A stretch of 64,000 nt of DNA, from assembly GCA_035578155.1 (NCBI GenBank), contig JAPWDM010000007.1:32648413-32712412 (forward strand), given 5' to 3'. Numbering within the stretch: position 1 is the first letter of the stretch; every line of letters begins with the position of its first letter. The notes under the pieces were generated by a model. The model had not been told where the DNA came from. It saw nothing but the letters and a program-made list of their open reading frames with translations, and searched no databases. The translations under genes and the position numbers were made by a program. The stretch is from Brachynemurus nebulosus. Taxonomy: Eukaryota > Arthropoda > Insecta > Neuroptera > Myrmeleontidae. Positions 23,309 through 34,105 of this stretch are shown in pieces.

Positions 23309-25725
23309 GAAATAATACATTTTCCATGAAACTTTTTTATGCGCTTCTCGATCGACGCCGCATAGTACAAGCAGAATCATAGCTATTTATGAAATTTTTA
23401 AATATTTTTTTGTCCCCTTTTTTATGCGGTTCCTATCCATCGTATAAAAACAGGATATACTGTACTTGAGGTTATTTTTTACATAACACACAAATTTATA
23501 ACCGTGATTCGATTTAAAAATGATCAAATTACTCAAGTTCATCTACATAATCCTTAAGTAGGTACAATTAAGACAAAAATGTACGACAAAACAGAAGAAC
23601 CAATAATCCGAATATACCGTGACGATTAATATATAAATCACCCACATAATATATATTGACAAGTAAGTAATCGGGACGAGTTTTTGACGAGTGGGATAAT
23701 AAATATGCGAATACTAATATTTAATGCCATCCGATTTTATTCATTGTTTTCCATATGTATTAGAGGCAACACACACAGAATAGTATAATGTAAAGATTCA
23801 CCATTGCAGGTTATATAATACGTAAGCATCGATGGATGTATGATAAATTGGATGGATGATGATCAAATAAGCTATTGCACAAACGTACAGTATCGGTAAA
23901 AAGTGTTTGAACAACGTGGCCTACAATTAGGGCCGTGGGAGACATGGCGTGCCCCACGAATAAAACACACCTCTTAAAAATTTAACTTAAAAACTTTTAA
24001 GGGCGACCACTAGTGTGACCAGCGGAAAAAATATTCGTTGATATATAATAAATTCATGATAAAATTTTTGAATCAGAAAATTGAAAATTCAGTGAGTTAT
24101 TCACGATTTCCCAAGGCTGCGAAAAAAAAAGCTCCCCCACTGCTGCAGTGATAGCGACCTTCACAGTGCCTGAAATAAAAAAAAAAATAAACCAAAGAGC
24201 CTATTAAACTAGAAGGTATTGTCCGTGCCATGAACCTCAATCGAAACAAAAAAGTTGAAATTTAATAAAATTGCGGAGTTTTTTAAAAAAAAAAAAGTTT
24301 CAAAATTTGCGCGAAAATTTGATGATTTTTGGCCTGCAAAAATTACATTTTTTATTCGATCGGAAAACTGGAGGTTCTTGGCACGAAGAAACATGTATAA
24401 AAGAAGCTACAATAAAAATCAAATTGATCGGATGATTTGTCTTCGAGTTATAACTGCAGCAAATTTGAAAAATGTAGTTTTTCTTTACTTTACCTTTTAG
24501 TTTTAATCACTGAGAATTTTTGCCAAAATTATTTACGATGTACTCACTATAACGGTCATAGTAAAACTAGATGAGTCGTTTAAATATGCCTCGGGCTAGC
24601 TTCTGCACAACATGTGACTGGCAATCACGTCCATAAACTCCCGAACTATTAACTTGCATACATTTTTCAACACCTCAAAGTTAACAATTAAAATCAGAAT
24701 CCGCTGTTCGAATGGTTGTAACCCAAAAACTATTTGAGATATGCATTTGAAATTTTATTATGTTATTTTTAAAGGTATTAGACTATCGAAACATGAAAAA
24801 ATTATTTTTTTAATTTTTTAAAAATGACACACGATTTCTTTCCTAAAAATATCGGAAACGTCAGTAGCGAGGATGGCGAGCATTTTCATTTGGACTTGAA
24901 AACTTTGGGCAAAATTATGCGGGATACTGGGACCAAACTATGTTAAGTAACTATTGCTGGTTAAACACAGACAAGTACAAGAGAAAGGTAGTTTATTTTT
25001 AAATTTTTAACATTTTTGTACCATCATTTCTTGTAAATAAAAAGTAATAAATATTTTTGAAATGTGACGTGCTGGATTTCTCGCTCGGTAAGAAAAAACA
25101 CTTTTCATTTCAAGGACAAAAATCGTGTAAACTAGTGTAATTATTAAAAATTTTTATCTCATAAACTATACATTCGAGTTCGTTTAAATTTTGATACCTA
25201 TCATCTTGGTAGAAGAATTAGGGTAGACGCACACTAACAACTTTTCGTTGTACAACTATTTAATCGCTCCGATTAAAAAGTCGACGAGCACCGTCAACAA
25301 TAGTCCGATTTATGACTTTTTCACACCACTGTATGTGTTCATATTGGTTTGTTAAATCAAAGAGATTGTTAATCCCTTCTCCTCTTACTATACGAACATG
25401 AAACTCTTGAACTCATACGAGAATATCTTTATGTGGCTGTGTCGTGTCTATGCTGTTCTCCATGTACTTAAACGGCCAAGGCTTTTTGTTTCTCGACTGA
25501 AAAATTTTTTCCGAATAATCCCGTCTTTTCAAACCAATGACGACTATATAGATACTATGCATAGTACTAAGCAAATAGTATATCAATAGATTTACATTTA
25601 ATGCAAATACAGAACAAAAAAGGTAAATCATAAACCAAATAAGAGAAATTGTAGGGTAGATCATTCCTATTTTTCTCCGGTAAGGGGTAATAATGTCATT
25701 TTTTTGTAATGTTGCCCCTAGTATC
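23309..25725. other. no gene recognised
   Basis: AT-rich. The terminal-type sequence GGGTAGACGCACACTAAC near 25221 may be one end of an element whose other end I did not find. Confidence 0.4.
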
Positions 25726-25822
25726 GGCCTACCTAAGGTTGCCAGGTCTTAAAACCGAAAAGCCGGACAGAGCAGCCAGTTTAGCCGGACATTTGGATAA
25801 AAAAACCGAACACGCTTAATTT

Positions 25823-25954
25823 TTAGCGAATTTCCAGAATGGAATCCAGCTATTACAGCCACTGTCATGACGCGACTTGAACCCGGGACCATGGCAGAAA
25901 TTTGTTTTGAGGTCCCTAGGAACCGAAAATAATATTCACTAAAATTTATATATA
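25823..25954 (+). mobile_element. M1 element (copy f), truncated, nested in a hAT
   Basis: Begins TAGCGAATTTCCAGAATGG and ends abruptly in AAAATTTATATATA, exactly where the microsatellite starts in other copies. Lies inside the hAT element 25734-26669. Confidence 0.85.
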
Positions 25955-26293
25955 CTTAGTCTTAGTAAAACACGACTATTTTTTTTAAAAGTAAAACAAG
26001 GTTTTTTTTATCAATTACCATAAAATTTTCTTAAATTCTAATTAAACAACAATAAAATTAAATGAAACAGTTTTCTTTATTATTAATCATTCAATATTCA
26101 TTACAATATTAATTTCAATAATTGCATGGCAATGGTAGTTAGCGGCAATTTGCAATGAAAAACAAAATTAAACAAAACACTAATGAACCAAATAAACTTT
26201 AAATTATTTGTAACATAAAGTAATTAATATCTTTCATTGGTAGACATCTGTTTTAAAAGCTCATTTTCTTTTAAAATTGAGTTGCAAAACTCT

Positions 26294-26477
26294 TTAGAAG
26301 TCAAAAAAATTAAATTGTTCAACCAACATTTTGGCTATAGTATCGACATTCAATTTGTTGCGTACTTTTGACCATTGTTGACCTATTAAAGGAAAAACTC
26401 TTTCAACATTTGCATTATGAGCCGGAATGGAAAAATAATATTGACAAATAGTAAGAAATTCTGAAAAGCAATCTGAA
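26294..26477 (-). pseudogene. hAT transposase C-terminal dimerisation-domain remnant
   Basis: The minus strand reads NSDCFSEFLTICQYYFSIPA, then HNANVERVFPLIGQQWSKVR, then NKLNVDTIAKML, ending at TAA (26294-26296). The pattern 'IP-x-x-N-A-x-VERVF-x-L-x-x-QW-x-x-x-RN-L' is the conserved hAT C-terminal (dimerisation) block. Upstream coding sequence is lost at a T/A run near 26480, so the catalytic core is absent. Strand fits an element oriented right to left. Confidence 0.85.
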
Positions 26478-26841
26478 TTACAAAAAAAAAAAAAAAAAAT
26501 TAAAGGATTCGTGAATCAAATCACGGGCGGAGCGGAAACCAATACATGACAGATGTAAAAGCAAAAAAAAATGGTCAAATTTAAAAAGCCTAACAAAAGC
26601 CGGACAGGCCGGATACGCAACCAAAAAGCCTGACTGTGTCGGGCTTTATCCGGGCGTCTGGCAACCCTAGACCTACCTAGCTAGTTTCGCTGTTGGATTC
26701 CAAGCAATCTGTTGTGCAGGACACTGTCATGGCACTTCTGCGGTGATGGCTGCACACAATATTCTGAAGGGTTTACCGTACGTTTCATATCACGTTTACC
26801 CGAAAAAAATTAGTTTATTGGTCGTTTCTGGCGTGAACTCC

Positions 26842-26940
26842 TCCCTTAATACATTATTTAATTTTTGATAAAAGAAAACTTTTTTGCTGAGATATACTTT
26901 TGTACCTGACTATCTCTGAGCAACTACGTTAAATCATTTT
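26842..26940 (+). repeat. ~100-bp dispersed repeat, copy 1
   Basis: AGATATACTTTTGTACCTGA, CTATCTC, GAGCAACTACGTTAA; matches the reverse complement of 32708-32812. Confidence 0.75.
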
Positions 26941-27452
26941 TATTTGTTCCATCGTAGTAAATCTTACGATTTATTTGAATTATCGAAAACTAAAATATTC
27001 TACGGTAGGTATATTCTACTTAAACAAATACCGAAATGGGTAAGCTATTATCTATTTGATGAATATACAACATAGTTTGTTAGGAAAATGAGTGGAAAAG
27101 CGTTTAATATATAATGACGGCAAAGTAAATTGTATTTAAAATTACCTAAACCTGATGTTGTCTTACATACATATACAATATTGTTTAGGTAAAAGATGAA
27201 GAAAGGCCCGGTGCTCTCTGAAGGAAGATTAGATCGTTGAGGATTAGCGCACACAGTGGACTCAACGAGCAAACATTAAGCTGTTGGGATTATTTTGGTA
27301 GCCTGTTGTGTGTCTTGGTTTCGTTGAAAATCTCTTCAATACATTCACTACACTGGCTGACTGTTGTTTCATACTCTTTGTATATTGTCTGTGTGTGTTA
27401 GTGTACTCCTTCGATTTTACACAAACTTGACCAACGAACGGACAACTGAACG

Positions 27453-27512
27453 ATGGACAACCGATCCGACCGACCGTCTTTGTTCGCTGGGACGTACTAC
27501 AACAATACGGTA
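27453..27512 (+). CDS. possible first coding exon, product unknown
   Basis: In a GC-elevated stretch (27330-27600) an ATG at 27453 opens MDNRSDRPSLFAGTYYNNT, followed by a GTAAAA donor-like site near 27511. The preceding sequence looks 5'-UTR-like (CTTGACCAACGAACGGACAA). It could be an upstream exon of dve, which lacks its 5' end here and is on the same strand, or of another gene, or chance. I know of no sequence match supporting any of these. The overlapping minus-strand 126-codon ORF (27262-27642) shows no motif. Confidence 0.12.
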
Positions 27513-27827
27513 AAAGGTGTAGATAAGGACCGTATCGTTTTTTTTTGGGTACCCGACAGAGTGTCTGTGTGAAAAAGACTATTGGATTCTGTCCAAAAGG
27601 AAGAGCTTCATAAAAATGGCTGACAAAAAAGTGCATTGACATTAGTTTTTTTTATATAGTAACCAGTGCTATATTAAGAAAAAATCATAAATATTAGAAC
27701 TGTTTGTATTTGGGTTGACACAAGTCCATGAAGGAGAGAAAATTTTAGATCTGTAAAACAGTTAAAATGTGGTAAAAATATGAAAAAATGCGTGAATGAA
27801 TTAATGAATATTACAATTTATTTAGAG

Positions 27828-28745
27828 CAGTGGTTCCCAAAGTGGTCCCTACGGACCCCCAGGGGTCCCCGGGCTCATTCAGGGGGTCCGTGGAAAATTA
27901 AAATTTATTTGGGGGTCCCTGAACAACGTCAGGGGGTCCGCGCAAGGTTTAATATAAAATAAAAACATTATGACAAATTTTTATTAATATGGAACTTAAA
28001 TAACAATGAACAAATTAGCGATTTTTACGTCCTAAGTAAAGTATAAAAGAAAAGTTATACTCTTGTTTAAGTTAATTAAAAAAAAAATATATCACAGTTA
28101 TCAATACAGTAAGCCCTTAACATTCAATAAAGATTTCTTTTTTTATTAAAAATCGAAGAAGAGATTGTAAGTTTTTCTAACACAGATGCGTTTCTAAAGA
28201 ATATACATATTATTAATGATCAGAGATGAGGCTTATTTAAGATATAAGTATTTGAAATACAAATACAAGATACAAAATACGTATTTTCATTTTGTATCTT
28301 TGTATCTTGTATCATTATGGGTTACTGTACAGAAGCTGTTGATTACTTTTCCGTCTTCCTATTTGGTAAAACGTGGATTCAGTGCCGTTATAAGCCTCAT
28401 CAGAAAAAACCGATCAGAAATTAGTACTCGTGAGGATTTGCGGTTGCTACTCAGAAACATTGAGTCGGACATAAATACACTCATAACATCCTATCAGGTT
28501 TATCCAAGTCATTTTTTTTTTTGTATTTTGAAAAAAAGTTATAATTTCAAAAAATGCTTCTTCAACAAGATGTTTTATTTATATTTTATTTTTACGCTAC
28601 CATTTGCCCTTCAAAACATCAAAGTTAAATTTGTGTTTTTTTATTATGCATTTATGTAATTTTTCACCCAGGGTCCGTGAGCAAGTTTTGACTATGAAAA
28701 GGGATCCGTGAAACGGGACCTATGAAAAGAGTTTGGGAACCACTG
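27828..28745 (+). mobile_element. hAT (Buster/Charlie-like) deletion derivative
   Basis: Perfect inverted termini CAGTGGTTCCCAAA / TTTGGGAACCACTG and a perfect 8-bp target duplication ATTTAGAG (27820-27827; 28746-28753). GGGGTCC-type subterminal repeats at both ends. Carries the end of a transposase frame. Confidence 0.95.
28330..28512 (+). pseudogene. hAT transposase C-terminal remnant
   Basis: Within a larger open frame (28216-28659) about 60 residues read SSYLVKRGFSAVISLIRKNR, then REDLRLLLRNIESDI. This matches the end of Buster/Charlie/ZBED-type hAT transposases (pattern 'S-YLCE-GFSAL---K-KYR-RL----DLRL-LS---P-I--L'). The residues upstream come from an AT-rich inverted stretch (28237-28313), and the long Phe-rich tail is non-coding read-through. 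The catalytic RNase H-like core is missing. Confidence 0.85.
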
Positions 28746-29029
28746 ATTTAGAGTATACAAACGTCTATGTGGGACATTAAGGAGCAGGTACGATCATTGG
28801 CCAAACCTAGGGAAACCTAAATAATTTATAATGTTACTTGTTTCTTGTATTCCTGAGAAGTGTTATTTTGTTATAAGAAGTGAAAAATAAATACAGTATT
28901 TGAAAATAGACTGTGCTATAAGTGTACCCATAATTAACGATACGGTCCTTATATACTTAGTTCCGTGGTTGTAATACTCATGGTACTTAACGTTTGTGAT
29001 TCCGTAAAAATTCCGCAAGTATGTGTTAA

Positions 29030-29280
29030 ATACGCATTAGGTCAGAATTTCCCTGGTTCAATAGCTAGAATTTCTCATAAATCCCGAGATAAAATATTTC
29101 TTGCTTTTATTTAACATTATGATTAGCGTTTAATTTGTTAATAATATTATTTTCTGTATGAGATTAAAAAGTTTCGACAATAATTTTTAAATAGAACCGA
29201 CGACACTGTCTCTTACGCTGCATAACATTCAACACTGACTAAATATTTAAAAAGTGTTTAAGTGCGGTTAAACCACGTCT
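29030..29280 (+). repeat. dispersed repeat M3, copy 1 (empty site)
   Basis: Shares with 60720-61260: TCAG-ATTTC, AGCTAGAATTT, TTTCTTGCTTTTATTTA, CGACACTGTCT. Here AGCTAGAATTT is uninterrupted, while at 60.8-61.0 kb a foldback element splits it. Other pieces of the family appear near 950-1090, 18540-18610 and 63070-63240. Confidence 0.75.
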
Positions 29281-29665
29281 GTGATAGCAGAAGTCGCGAA
29301 TACATAACATGGAGAATGGAATAAAGAATATCCGGTCAAAATTTAAAACTTATAGCTTGGAAACTTCCCCTCTGAGAGTGGGTACCGTTTTTAAAAAGGG
29401 CATTTCAAGATATACGCGTTTAAAGTTTGTCTTAAAATTGTTTCAACAAAAATGTGATACTGTGGTGATAACAATTGATCTTATACGTTCACTGGTTGTG
29501 GAAAGACTGAATGTAAAGTGGTATAACATCCCGCCAAAAGGCGCTAATCGATCCACAGAGTTTTGTATTTAGACTGAATCCATTGATCCGTAGTCGTAAC
29601 GACCGTAATAATTCGAATTTCAAATTGAAATTTTTAGAGAACATGCATAATTGTATGTACTTTAA

Positions 29666-30331
29666 GGGGGAGGGGTCCTCCAGACAACAAGTTTTAATAA
29701 TTTTTTTTTTAAGAAACTGGATACATTTATTGTATCAAATGAAGTTACATAGTATAGTACATGTTATGGTGTATTCACTCATAAATTTTTATACAAAAAA
29801 AAAGAAAAAATGGCGGCGCTATAACTATTCCAATTTCACTCTTTTAATTTGCGCCGTGGAATTCCCAGCCTCTTGTAATCAACTGAATTCAATCGGACAA
29901 AAACATTTTATTAAAATAAGTCATTACGCTTTGCATATACCTATTTCTGATGAGAAAATTTTTTTTTTTCACAATTTAAAATCAGAAAGAAAAAAGATTT
30001 CACTTTTTTTTATAAACAAATTGTTATAAACATTATTTATAGTAATAATTTATGCAAAATTTTAGGTATATGCAAAGGCCAATATCTTAAAGAATATCTA
30101 TACAAAATTTTTTAAGTTATGTTCTACGGCGCGGAAAAAAACCTGTTTTGAGAAAAACGCTATTAAAAAGTTTTCGTTCTTGAAAAGTAGAGTTGAAAAC
30201 AGTTTATCGTTATCTAAGATAATCTTTCTGTTGGGATTAAAACATTAGAAATATATTCCTTAAGGTTCAAATGAACTTTTAAAGCAAAACAATAAATGAA
30301 AAATTTGAAAGTTTTGGAGGACCCTCTCCCC
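29666..30331 (+). mobile_element. TTAA-flanked (piggyBac-type) MITE
   Basis: TTAA at 29662-29665 and 30332-30335; inverted termini GGGG-GAGGG-TCCTCCA. No transposase. ORF 29583-30029 overlaps it and is not a gene. Confidence 0.75.
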
Positions 30332-30335
30332 TTAA

Positions 30336-31186
30336 GCTAAGATCAAAAAAAAAAAAAAAATTAATTTTTTCAAAATTCTACACTGTGATGGTACCTTAAG
30401 AAAACAATCTCCACTGATGCATTCGTATATAAATTATGAAAATTAATGATTGTTATAAAGTTTTGTTACCGCTGCTTTAATCCCATGATATAAAGCTCTC
30501 CCTTAAAGTACTACATAAATTGAGGAATCATACGATGAGATCAATGGTGAAATACTATGAATAATAGACATTCATTGCAATTGTGTCGTAGGGCGCATCA
30601 AGGTAGGTAATATTGTTTGAGATAATGCATAGTAAAATATTTTGAGTTAAATAAAGATGGTATGATGCACATTTAAAACGGAGCCAAAACACTAAGCTAA
30701 ATCTACTGACAAATCAGATTATAAAATTAATCCGAAGTAAGAGGCCAAATAAAACCGCGCAATGCATTCTATAGACGATGGAAAATATTATATTCTCTCT
30801 ATGAAAAGAAGTCTTCTTCCTCCTTTCTCAACGTTACCGTACAAACTTCACGTCATACTAATCATGTTTACGGTATTCCGAATACTAGTGTACGATCCAT
30901 TGAAAACATTGGACAAGGATAGAATGTCTCTAGTGAATAGGGGATAAGTGGAAGATTTAATCAAATAGGGGGAATTACATTTTTTAAATGGTAAGAATTC
31001 ATTTTTTTTAATGAATCTTTAATTTTTTATACGACTTGCATGCGTTCTTCTTCGACTACTGATTAAAATACAGAATTGTCGTGTTAAGCTGAGAGGCTAT
31101 ATCTCATGTTCGTTCTTTACTTCCTTCAACTAGTAGTTTTAATAATTCTTACATACACAATTTATGTAGTACATGAAATACTACAC
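30336..31186. other. no gene recognised
   Basis: AT-rich; ORF 30762-30947 unsupported. Confidence 0.4.
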
Positions 31187-31188
31187 TA

Positions 31189-31882
31189 ACAGCCGGTTTC
31201 ACAATCACATTTAAAGCCGACTTCACTAATTTTATTTTTGGTACTGTTTAAAATAAAATTTAAAGCCCCGTTAGTGTAAAAGTCGACTTTTAACTAAAGT
31301 AAGAATTATCTCGACTTTTACTGCTTAAAGTCGTCTTTAACATATTTGTTATTGTTGATTATTATTATTGAATTTTGTTTATAAGCATAATTTTTCTATA
31401 AAATATTCGTACCTTAAATAAATAAAATAAAAATTTTATTTGTTTGCTTATTTTCAATAATATTTTTGATTATTTTTACGTCTTTGATTAATATCAAATA
31501 TTCCTTTTGGGTTAAACTGGCTGAACGATATCTGAGTTACCCGCGATTTCTTTTATGATTCATTGTATTTATGATAAATTTCTTTTAAAAAGAAATAATG
31601 TAGTTTTCTATTCCAATCTCACTGGCAGTAACGAAATAAGTGAAACGCGTATTTTTTGAAATTCAATCATGTTGACATTTTTGTTTCTATAGTTATTTTT
31701 TTTAAATGTAAGATTGGCTACGATCATTCATAGTTCGTTTTATCCATGCAACACTTAAAAGTCTTTTAACAAAAGTAAGCAGACCTGATCATTGTAAAAC
31801 AATGCTAAAAATAAAGTCAACTTTAAATTAAAACTAGCTTTAGTTAAAGAACCTTTAAAATTATGACGGTAAAACCGGCCGT
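31189..31882 (+). mobile_element. TA-flanked inverted-repeat element
   Basis: Inverted termini AC-GCCGGTTT-AC plus subterminal TTTAAAG and AAAGTCGACTT/AAGTC-ACTTT repeats. TA outside each end (31187-31188; 31883-31884). Non-coding. Confidence 0.7.
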
Positions 31883-31917
31883 TAGACATACATGTCTAAC
31901 GGTATTAGACATATACA

Positions 31918-32068
31918 TATTTTACACATACATGTTGAACTGTGAATGAATCTATTCAGTGTTTGAATCATTTTATTTTATGTATTTGTTTATATAAAGT
32001 TTTTTTTTTTTTTAAATATTTCCGGCTTCCGGGGAAGTTTATTATGAAAGTGCTCGGGCCTCATAGTG
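31918..32068 (+). mobile_element. piggyBac-like 3' terminal fragment
   Basis: Matches the last ~150 bp of the element 48205-48670: TTTGAATCATTTTATTTTAT, CCGGCTTCCGGGGAA, TGCTCGGGCCTCATAGTG, followed by TTAA at 32069-32072. The left end is missing. Confidence 0.75.
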
Positions 32069-32619
32069 TTAATAATCAAATAATTTTTATTGTAACCACT
32101 GATTTAAGTAACGAAGTAGATGCGAGTAGCGAGTACTAATGATTAATACTAAACAAAAACAGTTTTTTTTTAATGGCGACGACATATCAGTGGTAATGTA
32201 ATATTTTGAAACAGTATCTATCATTTCAACGTCCAACAAAATAATTACAGATCAACTGGAGTGTAAATAGGACAGGTGTCACTTATACAATGTGGCATGG
32301 GGGGGGGAGATAAGAGTACTTCGTGTTTGCTGTTGTCTGTACTAATCCTGTTAGGTTAAGAAGGTTTCTGCATATTACAGAATTGAATTTACTTATGTAT
32401 GTGTGTGTATGTGTACACAGTGTATATGGGTGGTTGAGTGAAAACTCCCACGGTCACCACTTCTTAAGGATTACTTGCTTGACTTAAGTTTACCCTTATT
32501 CGAACAAATCCATCTACACAACAAATGAGTTTTATCATTACACAAAATATTATATCGCGTGATTATAAAATTTATAAACGTATTATTATGGTAAAATATT
32601 TAATTCATTTAAAATTCCT

Positions 32620-32665
32620 TTGCGAGCTAACTTTCGGTTGATTTAACCATCATCAAGTAGATTTG
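32620..32665 (+). other. possible Penelope-type LTR scrap
   Basis: GAGCTAACTTTCGGTTGATT then AACCATCATCAAG resembles the 'CCGAAA ... CTGATGATGG' signature often flanking Penelope-like elements. A similar GTCTGAAGATGAA ... GTTCGAAACAG occurs at 4290-4320. Weak evidence. Confidence 0.25.
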
Positions 32666-32707
32666 AACTGAACGAAAAGTCGATTTTGGTAAAGTGTTGT
32701 CGTTCAA

Positions 32708-32812
32708 AAAGTACTTAACGTAGTTGCTCTGACAATGAGATAGTCAGGTACAAAAGTATATCTCAATAAAAAAAAAATTCCTTTATCAAAAATTAAATAA
32801 TGTATTAATATT
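32708..32812 (-). repeat. ~100-bp dispersed repeat, copy 2
   Basis: Reverse complement of 26842-26940: TTAACGTAGTTGCTC, GAGATAGTCAGGTACAAAAG, TATCTCA. Confidence 0.75.
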
Positions 32813-33442
32813 CTTCAATTACTATATTTGTATACCACTTGTTTTTTTGAATTTCCGCGCGCTTATATTGTAGAAATTTAAAAGAATTGTTGAAAAAGCG
32901 TTGTAAAAACGTTGTAAAATGATGTTTTTAAATTATATTTCAAAAACGGGGTGGTCAATAATTTTTATTTCTTATTAACCCTTAACCGGTAAGGTGAATT
33001 TTTATAATACTCACGGTAAAATGATCTCTGAGAGACATCAACAAATTAACATACCGCGGGCTGGTAACATAGATAGTCAAAACTGGAGACCACACGTATA
33101 TGCATGTATCAAACACTCCCCTTGCGCCAGCAGGGTAAAATTTGCCCTAAACCATAAAAGAATACACAAACGTTCAGTTAACAAAAACAAGCAGGGAGGA
33201 AGAAAACTGAAAGAATATATTTGTATACGATTCACAGACATCACATATTAAATTTTTATCAAATACCTTTGACACGTTTTCATTTTATTCAAAAAAAAAA
33301 AAAACTAGATTTTTCCCCCAGAGAAATTTTTCCCATAAGAGCCCGTGTTAAAATTATAAAACTTTGATATCGTTTTTGTTAAAATTGGGATGGTCAGTTT
33401 TTTTTTCGATAAGGGCTCGTATTATTGGTAGTGGATTAAATA

Positions 33443-33703
33443 AATCTGTGATCACAAGCCAAAGTATCTTAAGTCAATTTAAGTAAAAAAACAGATTTCT
33501 ATTGATTATTACAGACTGTACATTCGAACATTACGTAATAATGTCAAGTTGACCTACGTTTTACTCAATTTAAATAGGAAAAAATTTACAGCAGAAAAAC
33601 AGTAATTTATGTGAATTTTTATAGGCCATACCAAACGTAAAAACTCGGCTTCTGAAAAATAAACATTTTAGGCTTAAGATACTTTGGCTTGTGGCCACAG
33701 AAA
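33443..33703 (+). mobile_element. 261-bp TA-flanked MITE upstream of dve exon A
   Basis: The inverted termini share CACAAGCCAAAGTATCTTAAG-type sequence (left 33453 on, right 33690 back) and outer CTGTG. TA sits at 33441-33442 and 33704-33705. No coding potential. Confidence 0.7.
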
Positions 33704-33907
33704 TATCTAGAGAAGTTTCGTTAAAATCTTTCGAAAAATCGTTTTATCGATCAACTACCTTAACGGTTTTTCATTTATTTCATTTACGCTACAAAAATTA
33801 CTTCCTTTGTCCGGACGCAAGCTCCACCTAACCAGTCTCCATTGTATTAATAAAGATTTATGTGTGTATCAATTTCAAAACTTGAAGAATATTATATTTA
33901 TTTACAG

Positions 33908-34105
33908 GTAAATCATTGCCAGTACACTGTGTGGTTGAGACCATCTATTCCGTCGACGAAAACTCACCGCTTAGTTGGAGGCGTCGACCCATTGTCGAAA
34001 TTGACAGCTACGTAATCATTCCCGTAACCACCTGTTTCAGTGAACTGGTCCAAGTGGCCCTAAATCGTCTCGGATACTCATCGGATAGTGCAGCCGCGGC
34101 ACGAG
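33908..34105 (+). CDS. dve: dve exon 'A': first half of ULD/CMP domain
   Basis: The acceptor TTTACAG ends at 33907. The exon begins with the last two bases of a Gly codon and reads KSLPVHCVVETIYSV and onward, then SELVQVALNRLGYSSDSAA. It ends with one base of a Gly codon before a GTAATA donor. The LPV-CVVE start and the LxxLGYSxxSAA-AxG end match the SATB/Dve ULD fold. The open frame carries on into the intron for about 12 codons, but splicing to 34197 restores the conserved G-x-V-x-W sequence. This cannot be the first exon, because no initiator Met precedes the domain in frame within it. Confidence 0.92.

Larger units (their letters stand above)
25734..26669 (-). mobile_element. hAT element with transposase remnant and nested M1
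   Basis: Termini TAAGGTTGCCAG and CTGGCAACCCTA are inverted repeats. The 8-bp flanks GGCCTACC (25726-25733) and GACCTACC (26670-26677) differ at one base. Subterminal GCCGGAC motifs recur at both ends. It holds an M1 copy (25823-25954) and a minus-strand hAT transposase C-terminus. Confidence 0.9.

Noticed and set aside
23930..23990. GGGCCGTGGGAGACATGG as a hAT terminus
   Set aside because: No second terminus or 8-bp duplication found.
27262..27642. 126-codon minus-strand ORF
   Set aside because: No recognisable domain, Cys/Ser/Thr-rich from local composition, and no supporting splice or start context.
29583..30029. 148-codon ORF as a gene
   Set aside because: It crosses the border of the TTAA element, has Phe/Lys runs, and shows no motif.
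32975..33251. piggyBac-type left end (TTAACCCTTAACCGGTAAGG) with an 85-codon ORF
   Set aside because: I found no inverted partner end nearby, and the ORF has no transposase motif.
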